Positions 5,551-12,804 are shown, numbered from the stretch's first letter. The stretch: 17,309 bases of DNA from an uncultured Erysipelotrichaceae bacterium (GCA_902797005.1 CADBRE010000043.1:1-17309), one strand, 5' to 3'. The notes: generated by a model not told the origin, from the sequence alone. Numbers and translations: made by a program.

Positions 5551-6633
5551 ATGAATAAAATTGTAATTGAAAAGAAAGATTTAGTTAGTAACATTAAGAC
5601 CATAAAAAAACTTGCAGGAAAATCTAAAGTTATAGCTGTTGTTAAATATAATGGATATGGATTAGGACTTATAGAATATACTAGGGTTTTAATGGAACAA
5701 GGAATTGAAAACTTTGCAGTTTGTAATGTAGAAGAAGCTTTAAGACTTAGAGAAGTGTATAATAAAATAGAGATTCTTAATATGTCATCTACCGCTAATA
5801 AAGAAGATATTAACTTAATGATAAAGAATAACATTATTATTACTATTGGCAGCAGAGAAAGCTATGAAGCTATAAAAGAATGTACAAGAAGAAAAGAAGC
5901 GCGTGCGCATCTTAAAATTGATACAGGCCTAGGAAGGTATGGTTTTTTACCTGAAGAGATAGACACTATGAGAGATGTTATAAATACTAGACACATAAAT
6001 GTAGAAGGAGTGTTTTCTCATTTTTCAATATCATTTTATGATGAAGTTTACACCAAGAGGCAATTTGATATATTTAATAAAGTAGTTAAGGAACTTGAAA
6101 GTGATAGCTTTAAGTTTAAGATGAAACATATATGTAACTCTAGTAGCTTTTTACTTTACAAAAATATGCATTTAGATGCTGTTAGAGTTGGATCTGCTTT
6201 CTTGGGAAGAATAAATATTCCTAATAAGTACAAGCTTAAAAGAATTGGCTATTTAGAATCAGAAGTGGCAGATATTAAAACGCTTCCTGGTGGACATAAT
6301 GTTGGGTATTCTAATACATATAATACTAATAAAGAAACAAGGGTTGCTATTATTCCTTGTGGTAGTATAGATGGTCTTAACATAGAAGAAGGCAGAAATA
6401 AAACCAGGGTCATAGATAAGATTTATTATATGTATACTGATTTCAAAAGAGATATAAAGGGTTATAGACACTATGCAGTGATTGAAGGCAAAAAATATGA
6501 AGTTATAGGCGGTGTAGATTATTCTCATATGGTTGTCGATATAACAGGTAGTGATGTAAAAATTGGAGATAAAGCCGTATTTGATATTAATACTTTTTAT
6601 GCAAATCCTATAATAAAAAGAGAATATAGGTAG
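5551..6633 (+). CDS. alr: Alanine racemase-family PLP enzyme (divergent)
   Basis: Alanine racemase interconverts L- and D-alanine with pyridoxal phosphate and supplies D-Ala for peptidoglycan. The 360-aa protein has the fold-III layout. The Schiff-base Lys32 sits in Val-Val-Lys-x-Asn-x-Tyr-Gly-x-Gly. Arg129 is in Asp-Thr-Gly-x-Gly-Arg, His156 in the Ser-His block and Asn196-Ser-Ser in the phosphate-binding segment. Arg212 and the catalytic Tyr253 (Val-Gly-Tyr) follow, then a C-terminal beta domain. ATG 5551 follows GAGGG by 5 nt. The usual C-terminal block with Cys-Met-Asp is replaced here by Asp323-Tyr324-Ser325. The His of the canonical Lys motif is Leu38. Both affect positions near the active site, so a different amino-acid substrate is possible. 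It sits alone between two terminators. Confidence 0.85.
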   Translation: MNKIVIEKKDLVSNIKTIKKLAGKSKVIAVVKYNGYGLGLIEYTRVLMEQGIENFAVCNVEEALRLREVYNKIEILNMSSTANKEDINLMIKNNIIITIGSRESYEAIKECTRRKEARAHLKIDTGLGRYGFLPEEIDTMRDVINTRHINVEGVFSHFSISFYDEVYTKRQFDIFNKVVKELESDSFKFKMKHICNSSSFLLYKNMHLDAVRVGSAFLGRINIPNKYKLKRIGYLESEVADIKTLPGGHNVGYSNTYNTNKETRVAIIPCGSIDGLNIEEGRNKTRVIDKIYYMYTDFKRDIKGYRHYAVIEGKKYEVIGGVDYSHMVVDITGSDVKIGDKAVFDINTFYANPIIKREYR

Positions 6634-6660
6634 TACTTTTATTAATAAGTACTACTTTTT
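6630..6660 (+). terminator. Intrinsic terminator of alr
   Basis: GTAGTACTT (6630-6638) pairs with AAGTACTAC (6647-6655), nine perfect pairs and an 8-nt loop, followed by TTTTT (6656-6660). The left arm contains the alr stop codon. Confidence 0.9.
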
Positions 6661-6662
6661 CA

Positions 6663-6691
6663 TTGACAATGAGTCAAAATAATTTTAAAAT
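6663..6691 (+). promoter_or_regulatory. Sigma-A-type promoter of rny
   Basis: TTGACA (6663-6668), 17 nt, TAAAAT (6686-6691), start expected near 6698. The -35 is the left half of a dyad TTGAC-5-GTCAA (6663-6677). It begins 3 nt after the alr terminator T-run. Confidence 0.82.
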
Positions 6692-6696
6692 AGGAT

Positions 6697-6715
6697 TAGA
6701 AGGAAGAAACTTCTA
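6697..6715 (+). promoter_or_regulatory. Possible 5'-terminal hairpin of rny mRNA
   Basis: TAGAAG (6697-6702) and CTTCTA (6710-6715) form a 6-bp stem with a 7-nt loop that begins almost exactly at the predicted transcription start. A stem at the very 5' end can shield mRNA from 5'-end-dependent decay. A role here is inference. Confidence 0.4.
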
Positions 6716-6745
6716 TAAATAAATTAATAAATGGAGGATGAAAAG

Positions 6746-8299
6746 ATGAATGATGTTATTTTCTCCATTTTGCTTATTATAGTTGGATTATTTTTGGGAG
6801 CTATGGTAACGCTTTTAATTAATAAGTTAAAAGTTAGTAAAGCTCAAACTAATGCTGATAAATTATTAGAAAAGGCAACGCGTGAAGCTGAAAAGATTAA
6901 ACGTGATGGACTATTAGAATTAAAAGAGGAAAGTTATAAAATTAAACAAGATACTGATAGAGAAGTTAAAGAAAAGAAACAAGAGGTACAAGAATTGAAA
7001 GCTCTTGTTGAATCTAGAGAGAATAGTTTAAATAAAAGAGACGAACTTTTAACAGAAAGAGAAAAAGCACTAGATGTGCGTGATAAAGATTTATTAGCAA
7101 AACAAAAAGAAATTCAAGAAAAAAATGCAAAAGTGGAGGACACTCTTAGAAAGCAAATAGATGAACTTGCTAAGATATCTGGTTTATCTAGGGATAAAGC
7201 TAGAGAACTAGTTATGAAAAAAGTAGAAGATGAGATGTCTAAAGAAATCGCTGTTTATCTAAGAGAAAGAGAAAATGATGCTAAATTGGAAGCTGATAAG
7301 AAAGCTAAGGATTATCTAATTAGTAGCATGCAAAGATATGCGACAGATGTTGCAAATGAACAAACTGTAACTACAGTTACTTTACCTAATGATGAAATGA
7401 AAGGTAGAATTATTGGTAGAGAAGGAAGAAATATTAGAACTATTGAAGCTATTACTGGTGTTGATTTGATAATTGATGATACACCTGAAGTTATAGTTCT
7501 ATCAAGTTTTGATCCTTTAAGAAGAGAAATAGCAAAAGTTACTATTGAAGGATTAATTAAGGATGGGAGAATACATCCTGCAAGAATTGAAGAATTATAT
7601 GATAAAGTTTGTGAAGACTTTAAGCGTATAATTAGAGAAAAAGGTGAAGAAGCTTTATTTAGTTTAAGCCTTACAAGAATGCATCCAGAGCTTGTAGAAT
7701 TAATTGGTAAACTTAATTTTAGAACAAGTTATGGGCAAAATGTTCTTCAGCATTCAATTGAAGTTGCAAACCTTACTGGGCTTTTAGCTGCTGAGCTAGG
7801 AGAAAATGTAACACTTGCCAAAAGAGCAGGACTACTTCATGACATTGGTAAAGCAATTGACTTTGAGGTTGAAGGTTCACATGTGGAATTGGGTGCTGAA
7901 TTTGCTCGTAAACATGGTGAAGGAGCAGTTGTAATAAACGCAATTGAAAGCCATCACGGAGATAAAAAAGCTACATCAGTTATTAGTGAATTGGTTGCTA
8001 TAGCAGATACATTATCTGCAGCTAGACCCGGCGCTAGAAATGATAGTTTAGAAAACTATATTAAGCGTTTAACACAACTTGAAGAGATAGGTAACTCAAT
8101 TGATGGCGTTGAAAAAACATTTGCAATGCAAGCAGGAAGAGAGCTTAGGGTAATTGTTAAACCTGAAGAAGTAGATGATGTTAAGTCTTATCAAATAGCT
8201 AGAAATATTAAGGATAGAGTAGAAGAAGAAATGCAATATCCTGGTACTATAAAAGTTGTTGTTATAAGAGAAACAAGAGCTGAAGAAATAGCAAAATAA
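6746..8299 (+). CDS. rny: Ribonuclease Y
   Basis: RNase Y is the membrane-anchored endoribonuclease that starts decay of many mRNAs in Bacillota. The 517-aa protein, close to the Bacillus length, has an N-terminal transmembrane anchor (about 3-26). A long charged coiled coil runs from about 28 to 190. The KH RNA-binding domain has Gly-Arg-Ile-Ile-Gly-Arg-Glu-Gly at 220-227. The HD phosphohydrolase domain has the metal pair His365-Asp366 in His-Asp-Ile-Gly-Lys, with a further His-His-Gly-Asp motif downstream. ATG 6746 is preferred over ATG 6731 because GGAGG (6733-6737) lies 8 nt before it and overlaps the upstream candidate. recA and rny are near neighbours in Bacillus. Here alr and the superoxide reductase lie between them. 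The gene converges on the RNase J gene. Confidence 0.97.
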   Translation: MNDVIFSILLIIVGLFLGAMVTLLINKLKVSKAQTNADKLLEKATREAEKIKRDGLLELKEESYKIKQDTDREVKEKKQEVQELKALVESRENSLNKRDELLTEREKALDVRDKDLLAKQKEIQEKNAKVEDTLRKQIDELAKISGLSRDKARELVMKKVEDEMSKEIAVYLRERENDAKLEADKKAKDYLISSMQRYATDVANEQTVTTVTLPNDEMKGRIIGREGRNIRTIEAITGVDLIIDDTPEVIVLSSFDPLRREIAKVTIEGLIKDGRIHPARIEELYDKVCEDFKRIIREKGEEALFSLSLTRMHPELVELIGKLNFRTSYGQNVLQHSIEVANLTGLLAAELGENVTLAKRAGLLHDIGKAIDFEVEGSHVELGAEFARKHGEGAVVINAIESHHGDKKATSVISELVAIADTLSAARPGARNDSLENYIKRLTQLEEIGNSIDGVEKTFAMQAGRELRVIVKPEEVDDVKSYQIARNIKDRVEEEMQYPGTIKVVVIRETRAEEIAK

Positions 8300-8322
8300 G
8301 TAGAGATAATTCTCTACTTTTT
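8298..8322 (+). terminator. Intrinsic terminator of rny
   Basis: AAGTAGAGA (8298-8306) pairs with TCTCTACTT (8311-8319) with a TAAT loop; a run of T ends at 8321. It overlaps the rny stop codon. Confidence 0.88.
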
Positions 8323-8348
8323 CTGTATACTGAAAAATAATTATAATA

Positions 8349-8383
8349 AAATAGAGATTAGAATTAATAACTAATCTCTATTT
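8349..8383 (-). terminator. Intrinsic terminator of the RNase J gene
   Basis: AAATAGAGATTAG (8349-8361) is the exact reverse complement of CTAATCTCTATTT (8371-8383), 13 pairs with a 9-nt loop. On the minus strand a T-rich stretch (TTTTATTATAATTATT) follows. The stem includes the stop codon and last codons of the gene. Confidence 0.82.
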
Positions 8384-10050
8384 GTTTGTGTGTTTTCAAA
8401 TATAACAGGCATGATTATTGGTCTTCTACCAGTAAGTTCAATTATAAATGAGTTAAGTTCTAAAATTACTCTATTTTTTAAATCTGTTAAATTGTAATTA
8501 GGTTTAACTAATTCTTCTTTAACAACAGCTTTTACTTTATTTTGAATGCTATCAAGTAATTCTTGATTATCATTGACTACTACAAATCCTCTTGTCGTTA
8601 TGTTTGGATCTATAATTAGTTCTTTCTTTACTGGGTCAACATTAAGTATTACTATTAGAACGCCATCATTACTCATTATTTTTCTATCCTTAATTACTGA
8701 TGAAGCGATGTCTCCAATCTTTTTACCATCTACATAAATATCGTTGATAGGAATGCTTCCTGATTTTCTAACACCTTCTTTAGAAAGAGCAAGCATATCT
8801 CCATTTTTTAATATAAATGTGTTTTCTTGAGGTATTCCACATTCCTGTGCTAATTTAGCATGAGCTTGTAGCATTCTGTATTCACCATGAGCTGGCATAA
8901 AGTATTTAGGTCTTATAAGTCTTAATAATAGCTTTAATTCATCTTGTCTGCCATGACCACTTGTATGGATATTGACATCATTACTTGTTGTATAAACCTT
9001 AGCGCCTTTTAGATATAATTTATTAACAACCCTATTTACGCTTTGAGCATTTCCAGGTATCGTACTACTTGAAAATATTACAGTATCTTCTGGCATTAAA
9101 GTAATGTTTGAATCGACACCATTTGCTATTCTACTTAATGCGGCAAGTGGTTCACCTTGAGAACCTGTTACTAATAAGCACAAGTTTTCTGGTCTAACCT
9201 TTTTTATTTCGCTTTGTTCGATTAAAACTGTTTTGTCTTTAATTAGTCCGCAGCTTTTAGCAATTTCAATGTTATTAACCATACTTCTACCAAAAGGGGC
9301 TACTTTTCTATTGTTTTTCTTACAAGTTTCTATAATGTGAACAAGTCTATAAATGTTAGAAGCGAATGTAGCAAGAATAATTCTTCCTGTACAATTTCTA
9401 ATTATATCACCAAGAGCTTCATCAACAGCGTTTTCACTTTGAGAAAAACCAGGTATTAAAGCATTTGTTGAGTCACTAAGTAATAGTTTAACACCATCAT
9501 CTCCTAATTTGGCTATTTTACTAAAGTTAGCAACTGGTCCGATTGGAGTTAGGTCAAACTTAAAATCTCCTGTTGTAACAACTCTTCCGTTTGGAGTCAT
9601 AACACTTATCCCATAGCTATCAGGGATAGAGTGGGTTGTTCTAAAAAACTCTATACTAAAGTGTTTATAATTGACTTTAGTATTCTCATCTATTATAACT
9701 ATATTTTTATATGCTATAGCACGATCATCTAATTTCTTTTTAATAAGTTCAGTAGCAACTTTAGGTGCATATATAATTGGAATGTTAACATTAGTAACTA
9801 AATAAGGTATTCCTCCTATATGGTCTTCATGTCCGTGTGTTATAAATAATCCTTTAATTTTACTTTCGTTTTGTTTTAAGAAAGTGTAATCAGCTAAGAC
9901 ATAATCTATTCCAGGTAAATTGTCTTCTGGAAACATTACACCGCAGTCAATTATCACTATTTCATTGTCATGCATGATTGCATACATATTTTTACCGACT
10001 TCTCCAAGGCCGCCTAAAGCGAACACAAAAGTCTCTTTTTCTGTATTCAT
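8371..10050 (-). CDS. rnjA: Ribonuclease J
   Basis: RNase J is a zinc metallo-beta-lactamase/beta-CASP nuclease with 5'-to-3' exonuclease and endonuclease activity, a partner of RNase Y in Bacillota RNA turnover. The 559-aa protein has the metal motif His72-x-His74-x-Asp76-His77, His140, Asp162 in Thr-Gly-Asp-Phe, and the Ser-Asp-Ser-Thr-Asn segment. A beta-CASP region follows, with Ser-Gly-His-Gly (RNA phosphate-binding) and Pro-Ala-His-Gly-Glu, then a C-terminal domain. Length fits the family. ATG 10050 is chosen because AAAGGA lies 8 nt upstream; ATG 10059 would fall inside that ribosome site. Only one RNase J is visible, so rnjA is the likeliest label, but rnjB cannot be ruled out. It has its own promoter and terminator and converges with rny. 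Confidence 0.95.
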   Translation of the reverse strand: MNTEKETFVFALGGLGEVGKNMYAIMHDNEIVIIDCGVMFPEDNLPGIDYVLADYTFLKQNESKIKGLFITHGHEDHIGGIPYLVTNVNIPIIYAPKVATELIKKKLDDRAIAYKNIVIIDENTKVNYKHFSIEFFRTTHSIPDSYGISVMTPNGRVVTTGDFKFDLTPIGPVANFSKIAKLGDDGVKLLLSDSTNALIPGFSQSENAVDEALGDIIRNCTGRIILATFASNIYRLVHIIETCKKNNRKVAPFGRSMVNNIEIAKSCGLIKDKTVLIEQSEIKKVRPENLCLLVTGSQGEPLAALSRIANGVDSNITLMPEDTVIFSSSTIPGNAQSVNRVVNKLYLKGAKVYTTSNDVNIHTSGHGRQDELKLLLRLIRPKYFMPAHGEYRMLQAHAKLAQECGIPQENTFILKNGDMLALSKEGVRKSGSIPINDIYVDGKKIGDIASSVIKDRKIMSNDGVLIVILNVDPVKKELIIDPNITTRGFVVVNDNQELLDSIQNKVKAVVKEELVKPNYNLTDLKNRVILELNSFIIELTGRRPIIMPVIFENTQTNRD

Positions 10051-10067
10051 ATAATTCATCCTTTCAA

Positions 10068-10083
10068 TTTCTTTTAAAAGAAA
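10068..10083. repeat. Perfect 16-bp palindrome in the RNase J leader
   Basis: TTTCTTTTAAAAGAAA is identical to its reverse complement. It lies between the predicted start of the RNase J transcript and its ribosome site. It has no loop, so a DNA-binding site is likelier than an RNA hairpin; chance is possible in such AT-rich DNA. Confidence 0.5.
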
Positions 10084-10097
10084 AACTTGATATAAGA

Positions 10098-10126
10098 ATT
10101 ATACAACAAAACACTTACTTTGTAAA
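10098..10126 (-). promoter_or_regulatory. Promoter of the RNase J gene
   Basis: On the minus strand TTTACA (10126-10121), 17 nt, TATAAT (10103-10098). The start would be near 10091, giving a leader of about 40 nt. The rest of the 191-nt space to ftsY is AT-rich with no clear ftsY promoter. Weak -10-like TATTAT and TATATA sequences lie near 10193-10203. Confidence 0.75.
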
Positions 10127-10241
10127 GTGGGCTGTTAAAAACCTTGTCATAATAAAAATGCTATAATTAGTGCTTTTTTTTAATAATTATGATATTATAT
10201 ATATGCAATAAGAAGATATTAAAAATAACAGGAGGATTTAT

Positions 10242-11210
10242 ATGGGATTATTTGATAAATTAAAAAACATAATAAAAGGAAAAGATGAAAAGATAGTAGA
10301 AAAGTATGATGAGGGACTTACTAAGACTAGAGATGAGTTTGTTAATAAGTTAAACTTGCTTGGTATTAAGTATACTAAAATAGATGATAAGTTTTATGAA
10401 GAATTAGAAGAGATACTTATAATGGCTGATTTGGGTGTTAATACGACTATGGAGTTTGTTGATAAGCTAAAAAGGCGTGTTAGAGATGAAAGAATAGATA
10501 GCTTTGATTATCTTAAAGAAGTTATAGTTGATGAATTAATGCTTATATATGTCAATGGAGAAAGTTTAAGTAGTAAGATTAATTATAATAATGAAGGATT
10601 AACTACAATTCTTTTTGTGGGTGTTAATGGGGTAGGTAAAACAACATCTATTGCTAAACTAGCTTCTAAAATGAAAAAGGAAGGAAAGAAAGTATTCTTA
10701 ATTGGTGCTGATACTTTTAGAGCTGGGGCAGTTACTCAACTTAATGAATGGGCTAATCGTTTGGGTGTTAACTTCTACGGAAAAGATGATACAGATCCAG
10801 CTAGTGTAGTGTTTGAAGGTTTAACAAAAGCTAATGAAGCAAATGCTGATGTAGTTTTAATAGATACTGCAGGTAGACTACAAAACAAGATAAATTTAAT
10901 GAAAGAACTTGAAAAAGTTAATAATGTTATTGTTAAAAAGACTGGAAGAGAAGTAGATGAAACATTGCTTGTAATAGATGCTTCAACTGGTCAGAATGGT
11001 ATATCTCAGGCTAAAAGCTTTAAAGAAATATGTAAAGTTACTGGACTTATTTTGACTAAATTAGATGGAACTGCTAAAGGTGGAATCGTGCTTTCTATTA
11101 AAGAGAATGTAGGTATTCCTGTTAAGTTTGTTGGTTTTGGCGAAAAAGAAGAAGATATGATACCTTTCGATATAGAAAACTATATATACGGATTATTCAA
11201 GGAGTGGTAA
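10242..11210 (+). CDS. ftsY: Signal recognition particle receptor FtsY
   Basis: FtsY is the SRP receptor GTPase. It docks ribosome-nascent chain complexes carrying Ffh at the membrane and hands them to the translocon. The 322-aa product has the N domain (about 20-105) and the G domain. The G domain contains G1 Gly-Val-Asn-Gly-Val-Gly-Lys-Thr-Thr (127-135), Asp-Thr-Phe-Arg-Ala-Gly-Ala (157-163), Asp-Thr-Ala-Gly-Arg (208-212) and Thr-Lys-Leu-Asp-Gly (272-276). The acidic A domain of Gram-negative FtsY is nearly absent, as is usual in Bacillota. An amphipathic N-terminal stretch (Gly-Leu-Phe-Asp-Lys-Leu) probably touches the membrane. ATG 10242 follows AGGAGG (10230-10235) by 6 nt. It heads an operon with a NUDIX gene (2-nt gap) and ylxM. 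Confidence 0.97.
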   Translation: MGLFDKLKNIIKGKDEKIVEKYDEGLTKTRDEFVNKLNLLGIKYTKIDDKFYEELEEILIMADLGVNTTMEFVDKLKRRVRDERIDSFDYLKEVIVDELMLIYVNGESLSSKINYNNEGLTTILFVGVNGVGKTTSIAKLASKMKKEGKKVFLIGADTFRAGAVTQLNEWANRLGVNFYGKDDTDPASVVFEGLTKANEANADVVLIDTAGRLQNKINLMKELEKVNNVIVKKTGREVDETLLVIDASTGQNGISQAKSFKEICKVTGLILTKLDGTAKGGIVLSIKENVGIPVKFVGFGEKEEDMIPFDIENYIYGLFKEW

Positions 11211-11212
11211 TA

Positions 11213-11731
11213 GTGGAAAAGTTAATATATGACGGATATGTAAAAATATATGATTGTGAAAGAGATAATGATGGAAAATTAGATAAGTTTACTAAAGTTG
11301 CTTTAAGAGGAGCTTCTGGTGGAATTGTCATAAATGAAGAAGGTAAAATGGCATTGGTAAAGCAGTATAGACCAATAATCGGGCATGATACTCTAGAGAT
11401 ACCTGCAGGAACTTTAGATAAAAGCATAACAAAAAAAGATATCATAATTGAAGAATTAGAAGAAGAATGTGGAATAGCAAGAGAGGACATAATATCTATA
11501 ACTGATGAACCTATTATTTCTTATAATATTATAGAAAATATGTCTGATGGACTTATGCATTTATATTTAATACATGTTAAAACTAAAGATAGTAAGCCAC
11601 AAGAAGAAGATGATGTGGATGAAGTTAAGTTTTATACTTTAGATGAAATAGGTACTTTAATAAAAACTAGAGTCATTACTGATCCTAAAACTTTAATTGC
11701 TTATTTCTTGTATAAGGATACTTTAAAATGA
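11213..11731 (+). CDS. NUDIX hydrolase, ADP-ribose pyrophosphatase-like, with altered Nudix box
   Basis: NUDIX enzymes of this branch split nucleoside diphosphate derivatives such as ADP-ribose. The 172-aa protein has the branch's usual features: Gly-Gly-Ile-Val before the strand carrying Val-Lys-Gln-Tyr-Arg (49-53), then Glu-Ile-Pro-Ala-Gly (62-66). The Nudix box G-x5-E-x7-R-E-U-x-E-E-x-G-U reads Gly66, Ile72 (for Glu), Glu80 (for Arg), Glu81-Leu-Glu-Glu84-Glu85-Cys-Gly87-Ile88. The metal-binding Glu cluster is thus kept, while the first Glu and the Arg are replaced. The start is GTG 11213, because AAGGAG (11199-11204) inside the ftsY end lies 8 nt upstream; GTG 11204 overlaps that site. It is the middle gene of ftsY-NUDIX-ylxM, with its stop overlapping ylxM by 4 nt. 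Substrate unknown. Confidence 0.85.
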   Translation: MEKLIYDGYVKIYDCERDNDGKLDKFTKVALRGASGGIVINEEGKMALVKQYRPIIGHDTLEIPAGTLDKSITKKDIIIEELEEECGIAREDIISITDEPIISYNIIENMSDGLMHLYLIHVKTKDSKPQEEDDVDEVKFYTLDEIGTLIKTRVITDPKTLIAYFLYKDTLK

Positions 11732-12024
11732 TAGAGAGAGAAAGACTAATTAAACTTTTTGATATTTATTCATCTTTGTTTACTGATAAACAAGCTTTAT
11801 ATTTTAAAGATTATTATTATGAAGACTTATCACTTTCAGAAATTGCAGATAATTATAATGTTAGCAAAACAATAGTCGGGAAAACAATTAATAAGGTTGA
11901 AAAGAAACTAGAAGAATATGAAAAAGATTTAAATGTATTAAAAATTATTGATGGCTTAGTTGCTATTAAGGAAAAAACCAATGACAGTAAAACTAAGAAG
12001 GATATAGAAGATTTACTTAAATAG
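11728..12024 (+). CDS. ylxM: YlxM/p13-like SRP-associated DNA-binding-type protein
   Basis: YlxM proteins (UPF0122) are small helix-turn-helix proteins encoded beside ftsY and ffh. In streptococci they bind SRP components and modulate targeting. The 98-aa product matches the family pattern: Leu-Phe-Asp-x-Tyr-x-Ser-Leu-x-Thr-x-Lys-Gln (10-22), Tyr-Tyr (28-30), and Leu-Ser-Leu-Ser-Glu-Ile-Ala-Asp-x-Tyr-x-Val-Ser (34-46). A Lys/Glu coiled helix with Leu-Glu-x-Tyr-Glu follows. The recognition-helix region reads Ser-Lys-Thr-Ile-Val-Gly where relatives such as Bacillus have Ser-Arg-Gln-Ala-Val-Tyr, so it is divergent there. It has about 25 extra C-terminal residues compared with Bacillus YlxM. ATG 11728 overlaps the NUDIX TGA, which suggests translational coupling. 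ffh, usually next, is displaced by a reverse gene. Confidence 0.88.
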   Translation: MIERERLIKLFDIYSSLFTDKQALYFKDYYYEDLSLSEIADNYNVSKTIVGKTINKVEKKLEEYEKDLNVLKIIDGLVAIKEKTNDSKTKKDIEDLLK

Positions 12025-12026
12025 AA

Positions 12027-12059
12027 AAAATAGTGAGAGTTTTGAGCTCTCGCTATTTT
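12027..12059. terminator. Bidirectional terminator between ylxM and the convergent gene
   Basis: AAAATAGTGAGAG (12027-12039) pairs with CTCTCGCTATTTT (12047-12059), 13 pairs with one G-T mismatch-type wobble and a 7-nt loop. An A-run precedes it on the plus strand, giving TTTTTTC after the stem on the minus strand; TATTTT ends it on the plus strand. It serves both converging genes. Confidence 0.85.
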
Positions 12060-12712
12060 AATGTTCTAATCAAACTTACTTCTTTTTCTAAAGATTCTAT
12101 AGATCTATAATACTCTTTCTTAGTTATCCTATGTAATCTATATAAAGTTTCTAATTCACTTTCATATACTGTTTTGTATGGTGTTTCGCTTATTCTTTTA
12201 ATAAAACGCTTATATATACTTAAATCTTCTTTTGTTACAGCTTCAAAGTTAGAGTTTATTATTTGCATTATGTTATATAAAGTTTCAGAAATAGGTAAAA
12301 CATTTAAAGCTCTATATGTTCTTCCAATTTTCATAATATCTTCTGGTGTATATAGAAAAACTGAATCATTTTCAAAGTTAACAGCTTTTAATTCTTCAAC
12401 TAGTGCATTATGTTCTTGAAAACTGCTAATTACTTCTTTTTGATTTCTATCAGAAGGTAAAAAAACTATTTCAAACATCTTATGCCCAGGCATATTGTCT
12501 TGTGAAAAAACACCCTTAGTATAATAAAACCAATTAGGATCATTAGATATTACTTTAAATAAAGCTGGTGTTTGTAATGATGAAACGAATTCTTCTTTAG
12601 CTCTTTGTATTTCTTCTTCATTAGGCACTACTTTAAATAATTCAAATTTTTTGTTGTTTTTAGAATAACTGTCTAGTTCTCCTGATCTATATATTTTTAT
12701 ATCTTTTTCCAT
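12053..12712 (-). CDS. Hypothetical protein, 219 aa, between ylxM and ffh
   Basis: I do not recognise this protein. It has a clear gene structure: promoter TTGATA-17-TATAAT upstream, AAGGAGG at 12717-12723 four nt before ATG 12712, and a terminator overlapping its stop. The 219-aa product is soluble-looking, with no signal peptide or membrane segment. The first ~125 residues mix strands and helices, with Asn-Trp-Phe-Tyr-Tyr and Met-Pro-Gly-His-Lys-Met motifs. The C-terminal half is helical and charged, ending in a coiled-coil-like Ile-Glu-Ser-Leu-Glu-Lys-Glu. No nucleotide-binding or metal motif is evident, and cysteine is absent. It runs against ftsY-NUDIX-ylxM and away from ffh, breaking the usual ylxM-ffh pair. 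That placement alone does not show a role in protein targeting. Confidence 0.85.
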   Translation of the reverse strand: MEKDIKIYRSGELDSYSKNNKKFELFKVVPNEEEIQRAKEEFVSSLQTPALFKVISNDPNWFYYTKGVFSQDNMPGHKMFEIVFLPSDRNQKEVISSFQEHNALVEELKAVNFENDSVFLYTPEDIMKIGRTYRALNVLPISETLYNIMQIINSNFEAVTKEDLSIYKRFIKRISETPYKTVYESELETLYRLHRITKKEYYRSIESLEKEVSLIRTLK

Positions 12713-12736
12713 AAAACCTCCTTAATATTTATAAAT

Positions 12737-12765
12737 ATTATATTATAATTAATGAAAAATATCAA
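12737..12765 (-). promoter_or_regulatory. Promoter of the 219-aa hypothetical gene
   Basis: On the minus strand TTGATA (12765-12760), 17 nt, TATAAT (12742-12737). It diverges from the ffh promoter, whose -10 begins 11 nt beyond this -35, so the two may interfere. Confidence 0.7.
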
Positions 12766-12772
12766 TAAATTA

Positions 12773-12781
12773 TGTTATAAT
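12773..12781 (+). promoter_or_regulatory. Extended -10 promoter of ffh
   Basis: TGT-TATAAT at 12773-12781 is a full extended -10. The -35 region (near 12752-12758, TGAAAA) is poor. The start would be near 12788, leaving a leader of under 20 nt that still holds AAGGAG. Confidence 0.6.
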
Positions 12782-12804
12782 CTATATGCAAGGAGATGAT
12801 TACA

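Noticed and set aside
6259..6528. Minus-strand open frame of 89 codons
   Set aside because: It is antisense to the alanine racemase gene and has no start signals.
9978..10166. Plus-strand open frame of 62 codons across the RNase J start
   Set aside because: It overlaps the RNase J promoter and N-terminus and has no ribosome site.
10150..10241. TATAAT at 10162 and TATTAT/TATATA near 10193-10203 as ftsY promoters
   Set aside because: None has a -35 at acceptable spacing. The ftsY promoter could not be fixed.
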